Shown: piece by piece, positions 11,401-22,300 of the stretch
Position numbering within the stretch: the first letter of the stretch is position 1
How the letters are laid out: every line of letters begins with the position of its first letter
Source of the DNA: Phallusia mammillata
Taxonomy: Eukaryota > Chordata > Ascidiacea > Phlebobranchia > Ascidiidae
Direction of reading: 5' to 3'
Assembly: GCA_003260075.1 (NCBI GenBank)
Contig: QLIY01000054.1
Location: forward strand, 186,001-250,000
Length of the DNA: 64,000 bases
The notes under the pieces: model-generated
What the model was told of the DNA's origin: nothing
Databases searched by the model: none
Seen by the model: the letters and a program-made list of their open reading frames with translations, nothing else
Position numbers and translations under genes: made by a program

Positions 11401-14400
11401 TGAACGACCACAACATTTGTATTTACCTTTCCATCCACAGGTCTTCATGAGAACAGCTTCTCTTGCTTCTCGAACATAATATTGAGTCATCTCTATATCA
11501 CTTAAACATTCCTCTTTCTTTTCATTGACCTGAACCAAAATAAAAACATGGCAAGTTTGGAAGATGACCTTCTGAGATATACCCTAAATTGACTTGTAAA
11601 GGAAGTTTAATGTCGTTGGGAAAGAAACACGAAACTTACCACAACTTTTTGTGTGACTTTTTCTGGTTCAGGCAAAGCATCACTAGCAGGTCGAACGTAG
11701 ACTGTGGTTCCTGCATGATCTACTGGTTTGGAATTGTCCGATTTTAATATGGCTATGATCCAACCTACAAAAATGTGTTACATTGACAAACAACTTGTTG
11801 TTTTATACTAGTTTGATCCAAAAACAATTCTGTGCTATGTATTAATTTCTTTCAATGATTAGTATAGATTAAGATATTATGGCTTATATTAGCAATGCAA
11901 ATCATCATGTTTTTCAGTTATATTTCTTCTTGAAAAATGTCATTTATTCTGCTTTTATCATCACATTATGTGCTATTTCATTTAGAACCAATCTTGTATA
12001 ATAGGTCAATAGGTCAATCTTGTATAAACATGTTTTCCTTTACAGTCTTTAACCTAAGTGTGTTTTTATTTGATAAACATGCTTACCTTCTTTGCGCAGA
12101 TGTGGTATAGTAACAAATGATTTGCATTTGACATCTTTCAAGCAGTGCCGAACTGCTTCTTCTGGAGACTGTAGTGACATCACACACCCCCATTCAGCTT
12201 TGCTGTATGGGCAGTAGTAGTCATAGCGACCAGGGAAGTCAGCATTTTCAATCTTTTCGAATCCCTCAATGGGCTGCAAATAACATGTTCAAGTACAGGA
12301 AAAAAAATAAGTCATTTGTCCCCAACATTTATGTATATATATATTTCGCCTTTGTTATGTAGATGTGGTAGTCAAAACCAGTTTTAACAGAATGTCTTGT
12401 TTCAAAACAAGCAAGTATGCGAAAAATAAACAGGGCCTTTAAAATATATTTTGCAGTCCTTACATCTTTCAGTGGATGAGCATCACTGTAAGATGAATTA
12501 CTTGCTCAAAAACAAAAGTGGGTTTAACTCTTACAATATCTTCCTTAGGTTTTTGAGCCAAATCTACATCTTTTATTGGTTGTGAATCTCCCGCAACGAT
12601 TTTTCCAGGGTTGACTTCATTGATTGAAACTCTTGACTCATGCTGTTCCCACGAATCCACCTACAATAAAACATCATGTGTAAAGAAACTTCCTTAACTA
12701 CATGTATCAATATACTAGAATAGTTTTATTAGTATTAGTACATCAGCTCGGTATGTAACTTTTTGTGGAATTCATTACAGTTTGAAAAGCAGCGCTTTTA
12801 GAAAACATTACTGTCAGAGAGCATGTGTGTATAATTTTATGTTAACAATAAAAGAGCATCAGCAACAAAATGCTTATATTTAATAGACACAATTTCTCAC
12901 ATAGCTGCCTTTAATCACAGTCCAAAACAGGTTTCTATATTTTAAACATTACTTAAAATTTATATTTTAATAGTAAACAACAGGGACGGGTTAAGCCACA
13001 CCTAAAAAGGAATCCTCAGCCGAACAGTTGTGCAAATTGACCTGAGCATTAAATTTGCATATTCATGCCCTGCTAACATACGAAACTCCTGTTCGAAAGG
13101 TTATCCAAGGTCAAAAGTGACTTTAAAATGTGTTAGACGGTGGAAAACGAGTTCTGTACAGCTTAATGCACCGCTGGTGATGTAAGGCACCTTGGAAAGT
13201 TACAAAACTAGCGAAGAAGTGGGACTGTTAGTGATCATCACTATGCACTAAGCGTGCACGGCTGAACAATAAGCATTAACATGAGATGTTCGAGGTTTGA
13301 CCAAACAGAACCATTGCAAGCCCATCCTGAGTAAACAACAGTCAACAAGAACCATATACTACTTAAAACTAAAATAAACAATGCTGTGTGGGACTGTGAA
13401 CAGTAATGCCAGTTGACCAGTGTTTACATAATCAACTAAGGAGTTAACCTGTGTAGGATTATGTCAATATTGACTGGGTTATAACTTATTGTGTTGAAGT
13501 TTTACAGGATGCATCGTTACCTGTGAACCATCCGGTAAACGTTTCACGCTCAGCACTGCCGGGTTGTTATTGCTTACTTCATGTTTCGACAAATCTCCAT
13601 CAAATGATTTGCCCACTCCTTCATCTGCAAACAAACATGCAACAATAAACATCTTGCTGCAATCCATTTATCATTTTACTCGGACTATAAAAGAGCAATT
13701 ATTTTGATGTTGAACTGTGCATCATTTCAGAACAGTGTTCTACAGATTGAGGTAAGGACAGAAGCAGCAACATTTTAAAAGGATATGATTTGGAGCAAAT
13801 GCGCCATTGCTTACTCAACTAATGTAACCTTGCTTGAAACAGTGAAAAAGATTTTACCCACAACTAAATAATGCACGACACCAAGTTGGGAACAGTTTAG
13901 TGGTTTTGCAATAATTAAACTTGTTCCTAAACATGTACATAATGTTGGTTGCTACAATCTTTACTCACTCTTTGGAAGAAACTTTTCCAGTTCTTTAAGC
14001 AATTCTGCAGAGGTGTATTTTTGTTTTTTCAAACCCTGGAGAAGATCTGTTACACCTTTTGTAAACTGGGATGGAACGCCAAACTGGAGGAGCGGAAGAA
14101 GATAGAATCTGCTGATGATCATTAAATTCTTCTGTTCGTTGAATCCTTTACACTCTCCATTTATACATTTTATCCCTTCAAGAATTTTAAAATAATGAAA
14201 TAACTCAAAATTTGTCACAGATCAAAAATTTGAAACTATCATTAGGTGAGCAAAAATTTATGTGCTTTATCTACACAGACAGCAGTTCCTATTGTATAAA
14301 ATCTTAGTTTTATTCTGATAAAATACACCTTACCGCATTTTGTTTCTTCGACCAAACAGTTTGATGCTGTTACACATGATGGTTCAGTTACAAGAGGAAA

Positions 14401-16084
14401 ACGACTAAAACTGTTCAACTTTATGTCGTTTGTCTTCGAAGATAATATAAAGTTCTCTGGATCCCAGTTGTTCAGTGAAATGCTTCCGAGTGGTAATGTT
14501 GACAGAAACTTCGTCAGAGATGTAAGGCTGTAACAAGCCTAAAATACAACACAGGCATTTTTGAAAGTTAACTAAGAAAGTTTTCAGTTAGTACTTGGAA
14601 TATGTAAACTGACAATGTTTTACAAGAATTGAAACATTGAATCATACTTTAACTCTTTGTTCCCAAGATTGCATTTTCATATGTTCCATATTGAGTGGTA
14701 TTCCTGATTCCTTAATGAGGACAACTCCAGAAGATGATGCAATTTTGTTGTCTAAAATGATAGGAATTAAGTACACAGTTTGTAGCAATCAAATTAACTT
14801 AACACAAGCCTGCATGATACGTATGACAAAAGTATGTGAGTGAAGCAAGCTAGATAAGGGGATGCGAATGCTAAATAGCGGTGCCAACAAAGCTGTTGAA
14901 ATATTTCTTTTTAATAGCATTAAACTTCGAATAATATTGACAAGAACAAAAAGTTTTGGCAACAAATATATATGTGATATTGTTCATTTACTCACCAAGT
15001 TTGTCTCCCGGGTTTATGCGCTGAACGCAAATTCCCAAAATCCTTGCAACTGCAGGATGATTGAACTGATTTAACATTACCGCTTCTTGTAATATTCGCC
15101 TAAAATACATTAACGTAGGAATTTAATCATGATAGCTATATATATGTACAACTTGAACATTGTTATTGGCAGTACACCCTACACCAGTGATTTTCAACAG
15201 GTGTTCTGCGGAACACCAGTGCTCCGTGAAATATTAAGTGTTCCGCAAGAAATTTATTAGACTTGGACTAGTTTTTTCACAATGGGGTTGAATAGTCATT
15301 CTTTTAAGAAAGTAATTATCCACCTTCAAACGTTTTAATGTCCAAATTTTCAAATAGTTGATGTACTCAAATCAAACTTTTACCTATATTTCATCAAAAA
15401 GCAGCGATCCAAATTCTGCTGTGTATGATCTGAGTCTGAGGAGCCACATTTCGCTGAGATGAGCTCATCAACGTCAACTTTTACAACTTCAATGGCAACT
15501 TTATATCCATCGTAAACAGCTTGATATGTCGACTGGTGTTTTGTCTCATGTAGAAGATCTTGGATCTAAAACACAGTTATCTTGAATGCATTTTACTGAT
15601 TAATCTATATCACTTGAATTAATAATAATACCTGAGCAAATTTTACTTCTTTACATCCCCATTGGTAAAAGAAAAAGTTATTCACATTGACTGTTGCAAT
15701 CAAATCGTCCAACAAATAAGTAAAATTTCCAGACAACTGACTGTCCGAATACGAAAATGTATTGTTTGTTTGCAACTTCTTTGGAGATGAAGCAAATTTT
15801 GTGAATGAAACCAAATGAGCAAGATTTCGGCTCAAAAAGTCATGGTGGGAAAATGGATCCTTGTCATTTTCCACTTTATTGACGTCAAACAATTCATTTG
15901 AAAAAAAGTCTTGTTGGTTTTTGCTTCTTGCAAGGAGCAACCTCTTTGACAAATAACTTTCCCGAGCATATAAATAAACAAGAAACAGGGCTACAGTGAC
16001 ACAGGAGCAGATAACAAGGTTTCTTCGACGCTCCCTAACTTTCCATATGTCCGTTTGAAACGATTGATAATAATAAACAAACAT
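8423..16084 (-). CDS. Type II membrane protein joining a PKDCC/VLK-like and a GASK1-like kinase fold
   Basis: Fifteen exons, 5' to 3' on the minus strand: 16084-15632 (exon from 16097), 15565-15384, 15099-14996, 14751-14648, 14538-14334, 14175-13969, 13624-13521, 12660-12535, 12273-12087, 11764-11640, 11529-11427, 11095-10875, 10517-10365, 9491-9323, 8712-8423. All have AG/GT borders and junction phases match throughout, giving 2733 nt, 910 residues. Residues 22-40 are a signal anchor after a basic cytosolic N-terminus. Residues ~150-418 resemble extracellular tyrosine kinase PKDCC (VLK): SWEQRV, PLGSISL and a Cys-rich GECKGFNEQKN block match remembered PKDCC features. Residues ~496-600 are cysteine-rich and PAN/apple-like. 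Residues ~634-910 resemble Golgi-associated kinase GASK1/FAM198: K686 in FLAKRGPEEF, then QLAVYQLDRMLG, and a C-terminus like GASK1. Key catalytic positions look changed in both folds. Likely a Golgi/secreted protein; whether it has kinase activity is doubtful. Two adjacent genes are unlikely because exon 13969 (phase 1) joins 13624 cleanly. Confidence 0.85.
10167..10290. repeat. Dispersed repeat, copy 1
   Basis: TTGGGTGACCGCTAAGTAGT through CTTAAACGAATTATTTATTA matches 31383-31505 nearly base for base. It lies in an intron of the dual-kinase gene. The adjoining G run at 10150-10160 adds a gap-overlap copy of its start at 10093-10149. Confidence 0.6.
15184..15262 (-). mobile_element. hAT-like fragment in a dual-kinase gene intron
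   Basis: CAGTGATTTTCAACAGGTGT and the nearby TGCGGAACACC / GTGTTCCGC inversion resemble hAT terminal sequence. No opposite end or target duplication was found. Confidence 0.35.
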
Positions 16085-16097
16085 GACTGATGTGATT

Positions 16098-16128
16098 CTG
16101 CAAAACACAAAACTTTTTATACATACCA
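16098..16128 (-). promoter_or_regulatory. Strong 3' splice site just upstream of the dual-kinase start codon
   Basis: On the minus strand a TTTTGTGTTTTGCAG acceptor ends at 16098, 13 nt before the ATG at 16084. The nearest donor-like GTATGT is only about 29 bp upstream, too close for a normal intron. Either the 5' UTR exon lies further away or this is a spliced-leader trans-splice acceptor. Sequence from 16128 to about 16260 shows no clear coding potential. Confidence 0.5.
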
Positions 16129-17469
16129 CTACCAGGAGTCCCAGGACACAAACAAGCTGATATTATTCGAGTAAAAGGCTGCAAGTTCTAACGTTTCTAA
16201 AACTGACACTCATAACGTTTTGGACTACACTACAACTTATTTACTTCTCTGTTTAATTTAGTTCAAAGACTTTCTTCTGTAAACAATTTAACTTGTGTTT
16301 TTGCGTCATTTGTTTTGACTTTTCTGCAAACTGTTGTCATCATCATAGAAATCATAAAGTTTTCGTGTCAAATCAATTTTTTCGCATGAATGGGTAAATA
16401 TATAAGTTTTACACAGTATTTTGTGACGTTCAAGAAAATTAAATCCCAGAAAAAAATGGTTTGCCAAAAAAAAGATCTTTGAGAAAATAATCTTGTTTGT
16501 CGTTCGAGTTCAATAGTCAAGCGCGGGAAGTGCCCCAAGGACAAAGCGGAATTTGTGAAAATTAATTAACGCGATTTCCAGGTTTACTTTGTTGTATTTC
16601 TTAAACGTTTCTGCCAGTGTTGAAGCAAAAGCAGGCCAAGTCAGTTAAAGTTGTGCATTGTTAAGTCACTTTTGTTAGTTGCGTAACAATGCACATAATA
16701 ATTGCAATTAGGCAGTTTAGTTTTTGATTTTGCAATCGGACAAGTTGAACAAAGAAATGTGTTTATGTGTTTGAAATCTTTAATTTTAACCTTGTATTTG
16801 TGCACACGTTAAGCCTTGTCATCTTTCCATTATGCTGTAACAGTAAGGTGAGTTTCTTAATTGCGTCTTATGTTTATATATTTGTTTCTTACATACAAAT
16901 ATTTGTTTCTTTATGGACATTAATTTGAATCTCCAAAACGCTTCCTAGTAAAAGATACAATAGTTTTAAATACCATTTAATGCATCTGTTTTCGTCATAC
17001 AAAGTCTACTGGTAGTTTATTGTTCCACATGACTATATTTTAAGTAAGGGGGGGGGGAAATAGTTTTCAAATACCATTTAATGCATGTGTTTTCGTCATG
17101 CAAAGTCTACTGGTAGTTTATTGTTCCACATGACTATATTTTAAGTAATGACTAAAAACACTTTGACAATTGTTGTCACCTATGATGAAAGCCATTGGTC
17201 GAACTTTATTGTTTTAACACTCATGTCTGGTGCCATTGAGATTGTTAGCATTTAAAAAGTGGTTGGAAATATATTTAAGTTGTAGACAAATTGGAAGCCT
17301 GTCCGTTTTGTCCCAAACTTAAACAGACTCGCAGTAACATTTATGTAGGTCAGTGGTTCTCGGGGGGGGGGGAAAAAGTGGTTGGAAATATATTTAAGTT
17401 TTAGACAAATTGGAAGCCTGTCCGTTTTGTTTCAAACTTAAACAGACTCGCAGTAACATTTATGTAGGT

Positions 17470-17777
17470 CAGTGGTTCTCAAACTTTTTTGAACGCGACC
17501 CAAATCTGAGTCTTATAAACACCTCACGACCCAAGCCTCAAACAACAAAAAATGTATTTTATTTCCTTGTACGAATAATTACTCATACTCTAACGCTAAC
17601 TGTCACATGGCCAAGTTCAGTTAACGCAAGATTAACTTATCCTATTATTTCCCGTGCTATGACGTTACAATCGCCGTGTGCGAAACAGTATAGTGGGAAG
17701 GCTATTGTGTGCGCGACCCATTTTTTTACCCTGTGCGACCCATGTTTGGGTCGCGACCCATACTTTGAGAACCACTG
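17470..17777. mobile_element. hAT-type MITE with 8-bp target-site duplication
   Basis: It starts CAGTGGTTCTCAAACTTTTTT and ends TACTTTGAGAACCACTG, terminal inverted repeats of hAT/Charlie type. GCGACCCAAA near the left end and TTTGGGTCGCGACCC near the right extend the inversion. Both sides carry ATGTAGGT (17462-17469 and 17778-17785), the 8-bp duplication expected for hAT. It is 308 bp with no transposase. A truncated second copy of the left end at 17351-17361 is a gap-overlap artefact. Confidence 0.85.
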
Positions 17778-18650
17778 ATGTAGGTGATGCAAATAGTGTA
17801 CTTGCAAGCAAATGTTTGGGTTGGTTACGATTTTAAAGGCTCACGCATTAAAATGAGTTAACAGACGAAAGAATACCTACGATGTAGTCCCTAATTCAGC
17901 TATTTACGAACGAACCAGTCAAGCAAAATACAATTTTTAGTGAAATTAAAACAGAATTTACCACCTAAAAGGCGTTCACCTTCCACACAGATCGGTCGAT
18001 TCAAAAACTGCAGGCGCGCTACGCACGCTTAGTAACGCCGTTTAGTGAGCAAAGATACACTTGAAGCGAAAATTAGTATTGTGAAAAACTGTAAACTTAT
18101 GAAAATTCTATCGGTTAAGGTTATTTGGTTTCAGGATGATCTGTAATTAAAATTACAGTGTAACTTAGTCATATATAACTCCTTCGTGGTTTCACGTTTT
18201 CACTTGCAATAAAACCAATGCCGTTATCATACGCCGGGCTTTTTCTGGCCGGTTCGCTTTTTTTTTCAAAAAAGAAACGGGTTTGATTTGGGCCCGACTT
18301 TACACTCTGTGTCAGTATTTTTTAGGGATGAATTTAACTAGCTAAGTAGCCAGTTACTGGACTTGACCTTATGCCAAACAGCCCAAAAACGCTTTATTCA
18401 AGACCCAATTGTAGATTGTGTTCATTGTCTTGGTCTTTCCTGTCAATCAAACTTTCGGGCCTAAACGGGCTTATCAAGAACAATTCAGGTTCGGGCTCCA
18501 ATTTCAGGCCTTTACCAACTCTGATCCGTTTAGCCAGTAGGTATAGCCGCCATCCTTTGATATCAATCGTCCTCAACCTATTTCAATCGCCTCTAGATGA
18601 CGTTGTTGATTTGCGGAGAAATTCATTGCTTGCATAATGTACACGAGAGG

Positions 18651-18771
18651 GCAGGAACTTGGCCGAATGGTCCGGCGCGCCTGACCCATATACAGACATA
18701 AAAAACCTGATCGGGATTCGTCCCCGGGAGAGTCCTGGGTTCGAACCCCGAGAAAAAAAAAGGAAAAAAAA
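18651..18771 (+). mobile_element. tRNA-derived SINE with 17-bp target-site duplication
   Basis: The body carries a box A-like GGCCGAATGGTCCGGCG and a box B GGTTCGAACCC near 18739-18749, then an A-rich tail with two G interruptions. The flanks 18634-18650 and 18772-18788 are identical (ATAATGTACACGAGAGG), a perfect 17-bp duplication that marks a recent L1-type retroposition. It is little more than a tRNA-like sequence plus tail, so a tRNA retropseudogene is the alternative. Confidence 0.8.
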
Positions 18772-19003
18772 ATAATGTACACGAGAGGTATTCGGGGGGC
18801 CACGGGTGTAGGCTCACTATGAAACTCCACCAAAATAATGCTCAGAATTATAAGCGTATGTTGCAAAAGCAAAATTTCCTAATTTAATGGACTATTTCCT
18901 CGCGATTTGTCTACATCGAGGTTTGTTTTTGGTAAAACAACTCAGCCAGATATATCATGCACTTTACAAACACGAAAGTTAGGTTTAGGGGGGCACGGTG
19001 CAT

Positions 19004-19021
19004 GAGAGGTTGAGAACCACT
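19004..19021. mobile_element. hAT right-end fragment
   Basis: AGGTTGAGAACCACTG is the inverted form of a hAT end. No matching left end was found within about 800 bp upstream. Confidence 0.35.
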
Positions 19022-19363
19022 GATCTAATGTATCGAATTACTTGCGTACCAACCGATATAATTTTGCGAAACGCCTGTAAGTGGGCGCTACGGGCCATTA
19101 AAAAAGTCCAGGAGTACAGTTTGCGTGGTAAAGTAAACTATGTTAGATATGAGGTTTTGTGGATTTTAATTCGTTCTAAAAACTGTTAAAATATTTCTGT
19201 GTGTGGTTTTCCAAACAGCATATTTATTAGATTTGAAATTAATGGAACTAAAAACTAAAAACCCGAACTGCGTGGTTGAAAACTATTATTACTGATGTAT
19301 AACAAGTTAACAACATGTACACATTTTAACACGTGTTTTTTTGCAGGATCGCCAACATTAAGA

Positions 19364-22300
19364 ATGGGATCTCTTATTTCGCGTATCGCAATTTCCGTTT
19401 TGCGATTTTTCCACCTTGCTCCTCTCCCCGAAATCGAGCAAAGTGAATCCTCGTCACCAAGTGCATTGCCACCAGCAATGCAGGTCGGTTTATTGGAGCA
19501 AAATTTGACCTTCAATTTGATATTTTTGGAGTATATGGATTTTTCGTACGCGTTGCGTGCTTGTGGTCACCAGCAAGCGTTGCTGCGTTAGTAATTGAGA
19601 CGCTAAAAACACATCAACGGCACGCACTCCTGTTCCGAATTGCGAGCAATTTTGACGTTTTTGGAACTAAACGCATCCTGTTGACCGAAGTTCATCAAAC
19701 ACGCTTTAAATCGCGTCCAAGAGTCATAGCATGTCAACCTGAAACACACACCTAACCAGGGGCAAAAACGCCGGAAATTTTTCCAAGATGAAATTGAGTG
19801 TTATCGCCAGCTGGTCTCTTCTAAATATAGTCGATCCCTTTTGGTGGTGATGTCCAGTTCCTTGTTGTGAGGCGTGTTTCTCCTTCACACCGACATACCA
19901 GGTTGACCACTGTTTACAGGCCGGGGTGTTAGGTTGTCGGAAATCCGTTGCAACAACAGCAATTTGGCGTTAAGTGCTCGCACCAACCTGCGTACGGTCC
20001 TTTGCGCCCGCACTGCCGAAATAAGTTCCGTTCTGTGATATTATCCTGTGCACCCACTTCGCCATTTTGCGCCCCTGTTTGTTGTTGTCCCACCTTTCAC
20101 CCCGTTTACGTTGGCTTAGTCGCAATGTGATCCGAACCACCCCCGTTGCTGCAGATGTAAACAGTTTTTTCTTGCACATTACGTTACGAGTTTTTTTTCT
20201 GGATGATTATTAGCTGCTTTGCCCCATAACTACTACATCAATCAGTGGTTACCAATTTGCACAAACTCAAATGCACTAAATGTTGTGTTTAAGTTTATGC
20301 AGAAAAGGTGCAATTTAATAATTGTTATTGTTAACAATTAAATTGTATTTCAAAAGTGCACATTCGACTTTTCAGATCTTCTAGTTAACTAATTCATTTT
20401 TGTTGAAACCGCTTTATGTTTCCATAACACCCTGGAAACTTTTTTTTCTACAGACAAAGAGCGTGGTTCGACGAAAATACGTGGCAGAGGAAGTTACGGT
20501 GACCAACACTGAAAATCATCCGCTCATAGAGAAGGTTTGTTGCAAAACTATCGACGCATTATGACGCAATTGTGATTTTTGACCTGTCACAACGTGCGCA
20601 TTGTCACGACACATTGAGAAGAACACCTCACGTTTTTGAGGTCGTTTGTAGGTCGACATGTGCGATTGCGTTTAAACGCTACCTGTAATTACAAAAATTG
20701 CACATGATTGAGCAGTTTGCCCACAATCTTATTAATATATCGAAAAAGTTATACTTTGTTGGTTTTATCATTTTTCATCGGATACTTCAATGTTGCTTGC
20801 AATTTCTTTAATCCTGAATTTGGAATCAAATTTACGATTTCGCAAGATGACCTAAAATGTTATTTTTTATTTGCTTGGTTAAAAATATCTTTACCATTAT
20901 TTGTCTATCAACGTGCATAAAAATTCGACACACTCTTTTCAATTTTTTTTAAATTTTAAATTGTACATTAATTTTTATGAATTGTAAATTTTGACATTTC
21001 AATTTTGCTCGTACGTATAAAGCAAAATCACCGAGCCCCTCGTCTTTTTAGGCCACCGATGAATTTGAATCCGACTGTTTCAACCGCTTATCCTCCTGTC
21101 AAGGTAACTTTATATTGTCCATTGTGTGTTTTTACCCCAAAGACAATGATTCTAAACCTTTTTATTATTGTAACTCCTTCGAACAACCAGATGAACTGCA
21201 TTTACCACATTTTCACAAACCTGAAATTACCGTCTATGACGTCACAACACGATGACATTACAAACGTAAAAACTGTGATGCGGTTGTACCTTGCAAAACG
21301 TCAAATTGCCCATTTGGGTTTCGTTACCTGCAGGTTAATAACCACTGGCCCGAGAATACGGTTGTATAATAAGATATTAGAAAGTTTGTTAAAATACTTA
21401 TGTTGGCATGTGATTATATTGGAACATTCTTTAAGCATGCCACACGTGTACAATCCACTATAGATGAACTCTATGGTCTGGGTTGAGCGAACCTCACTAT
21501 GTTGTTATTTGCTCGGTTTTCGGTTCAACGCTCTGATTTTATCTTCTCACATTTGTGCAGTTTGTCACGTACAACGGAACAAATAGGTTTTCGCAATCTC
21601 TCTACAGTTTAACTTTCATGGTGGTCCATATCACGCCCTGTCGCCATGCATGGGTCTAGTTTTGAGGGCATTTTATTCCCTTACGTAATCTCGATATACA
21701 AAGAAGTATGACTTCAAAATAGTCTCCCCTGTGTTTGTATGAAACAAATTGTAAAATTTTTGAATTATAAGTGGTGTTACGGAAACCTTGGTAGTTTGTG
21801 TCTTTTTGAGGGCTATTTATTCCCATAGGTAACATAAAACAAAATGTAGAACTAGTCAAAACACATCTTTTACATATACAGTAATTTCAATATTACGCAT
21901 ATAGGCCTGGTAAAACTAATTTTTTGAACGAAATTTTTGTTGTGTGCAAATAATTTGGTATATTTTCCTCATTGCGATTAAATATGTTAAATACAAAACG
22001 CGACTTGTCACTTTTCAACCAAGGCTTCATCCCAGTACAGATTTACTAGCCTAATTTATCAGTTTACCATATTTTGTTGCGCAGATCCGTGTGGGACTTC
22101 GCTTTTGAAAACTGACGAAGCGCCGACTTTTCGAGAAATTACATCTACAAACCAGGCAAGTAGAAATAAAACAATGTTATTAACTGAATCAAGCGACAGC
22201 ACACCCACAAAAACTGACACTTCATCTTATAATGCCGCGTTCGATAAAGCCTGCACTGGGCACAAATATAACGGGAAAGAAAATGGACGATTTGTCAAAA

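Larger units (their letters stand above)
16128..19346. other. Intergenic region between divergent genes
   Basis: It should contain the promoters of both the dual-kinase gene (-) and the CBM48 gene (+). I see two gap junctions, one hAT MITE, one SINE and a GGGCC/GGCCC-rich stretch (18230-18560) that may be another degenerate transposon. No TATA box was identified with confidence. Confidence 0.6.

Noticed and set aside
13479-13667. Signal-peptide-like start (MDCSKMFIVACLFA) that could begin a second gene in the dual-kinase locus
   Set aside because: Its hydrophobic part is intron sequence ending in a strong acceptor (TGTTTGCAG), and the exon after it joins the upstream exon in phase.
18371-18637. 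88-codon plus-strand frame
   Set aside because: It lies in GGGCC/GGCCC-rich, transposon-like sequence next to a SINE and lacks coding signals.
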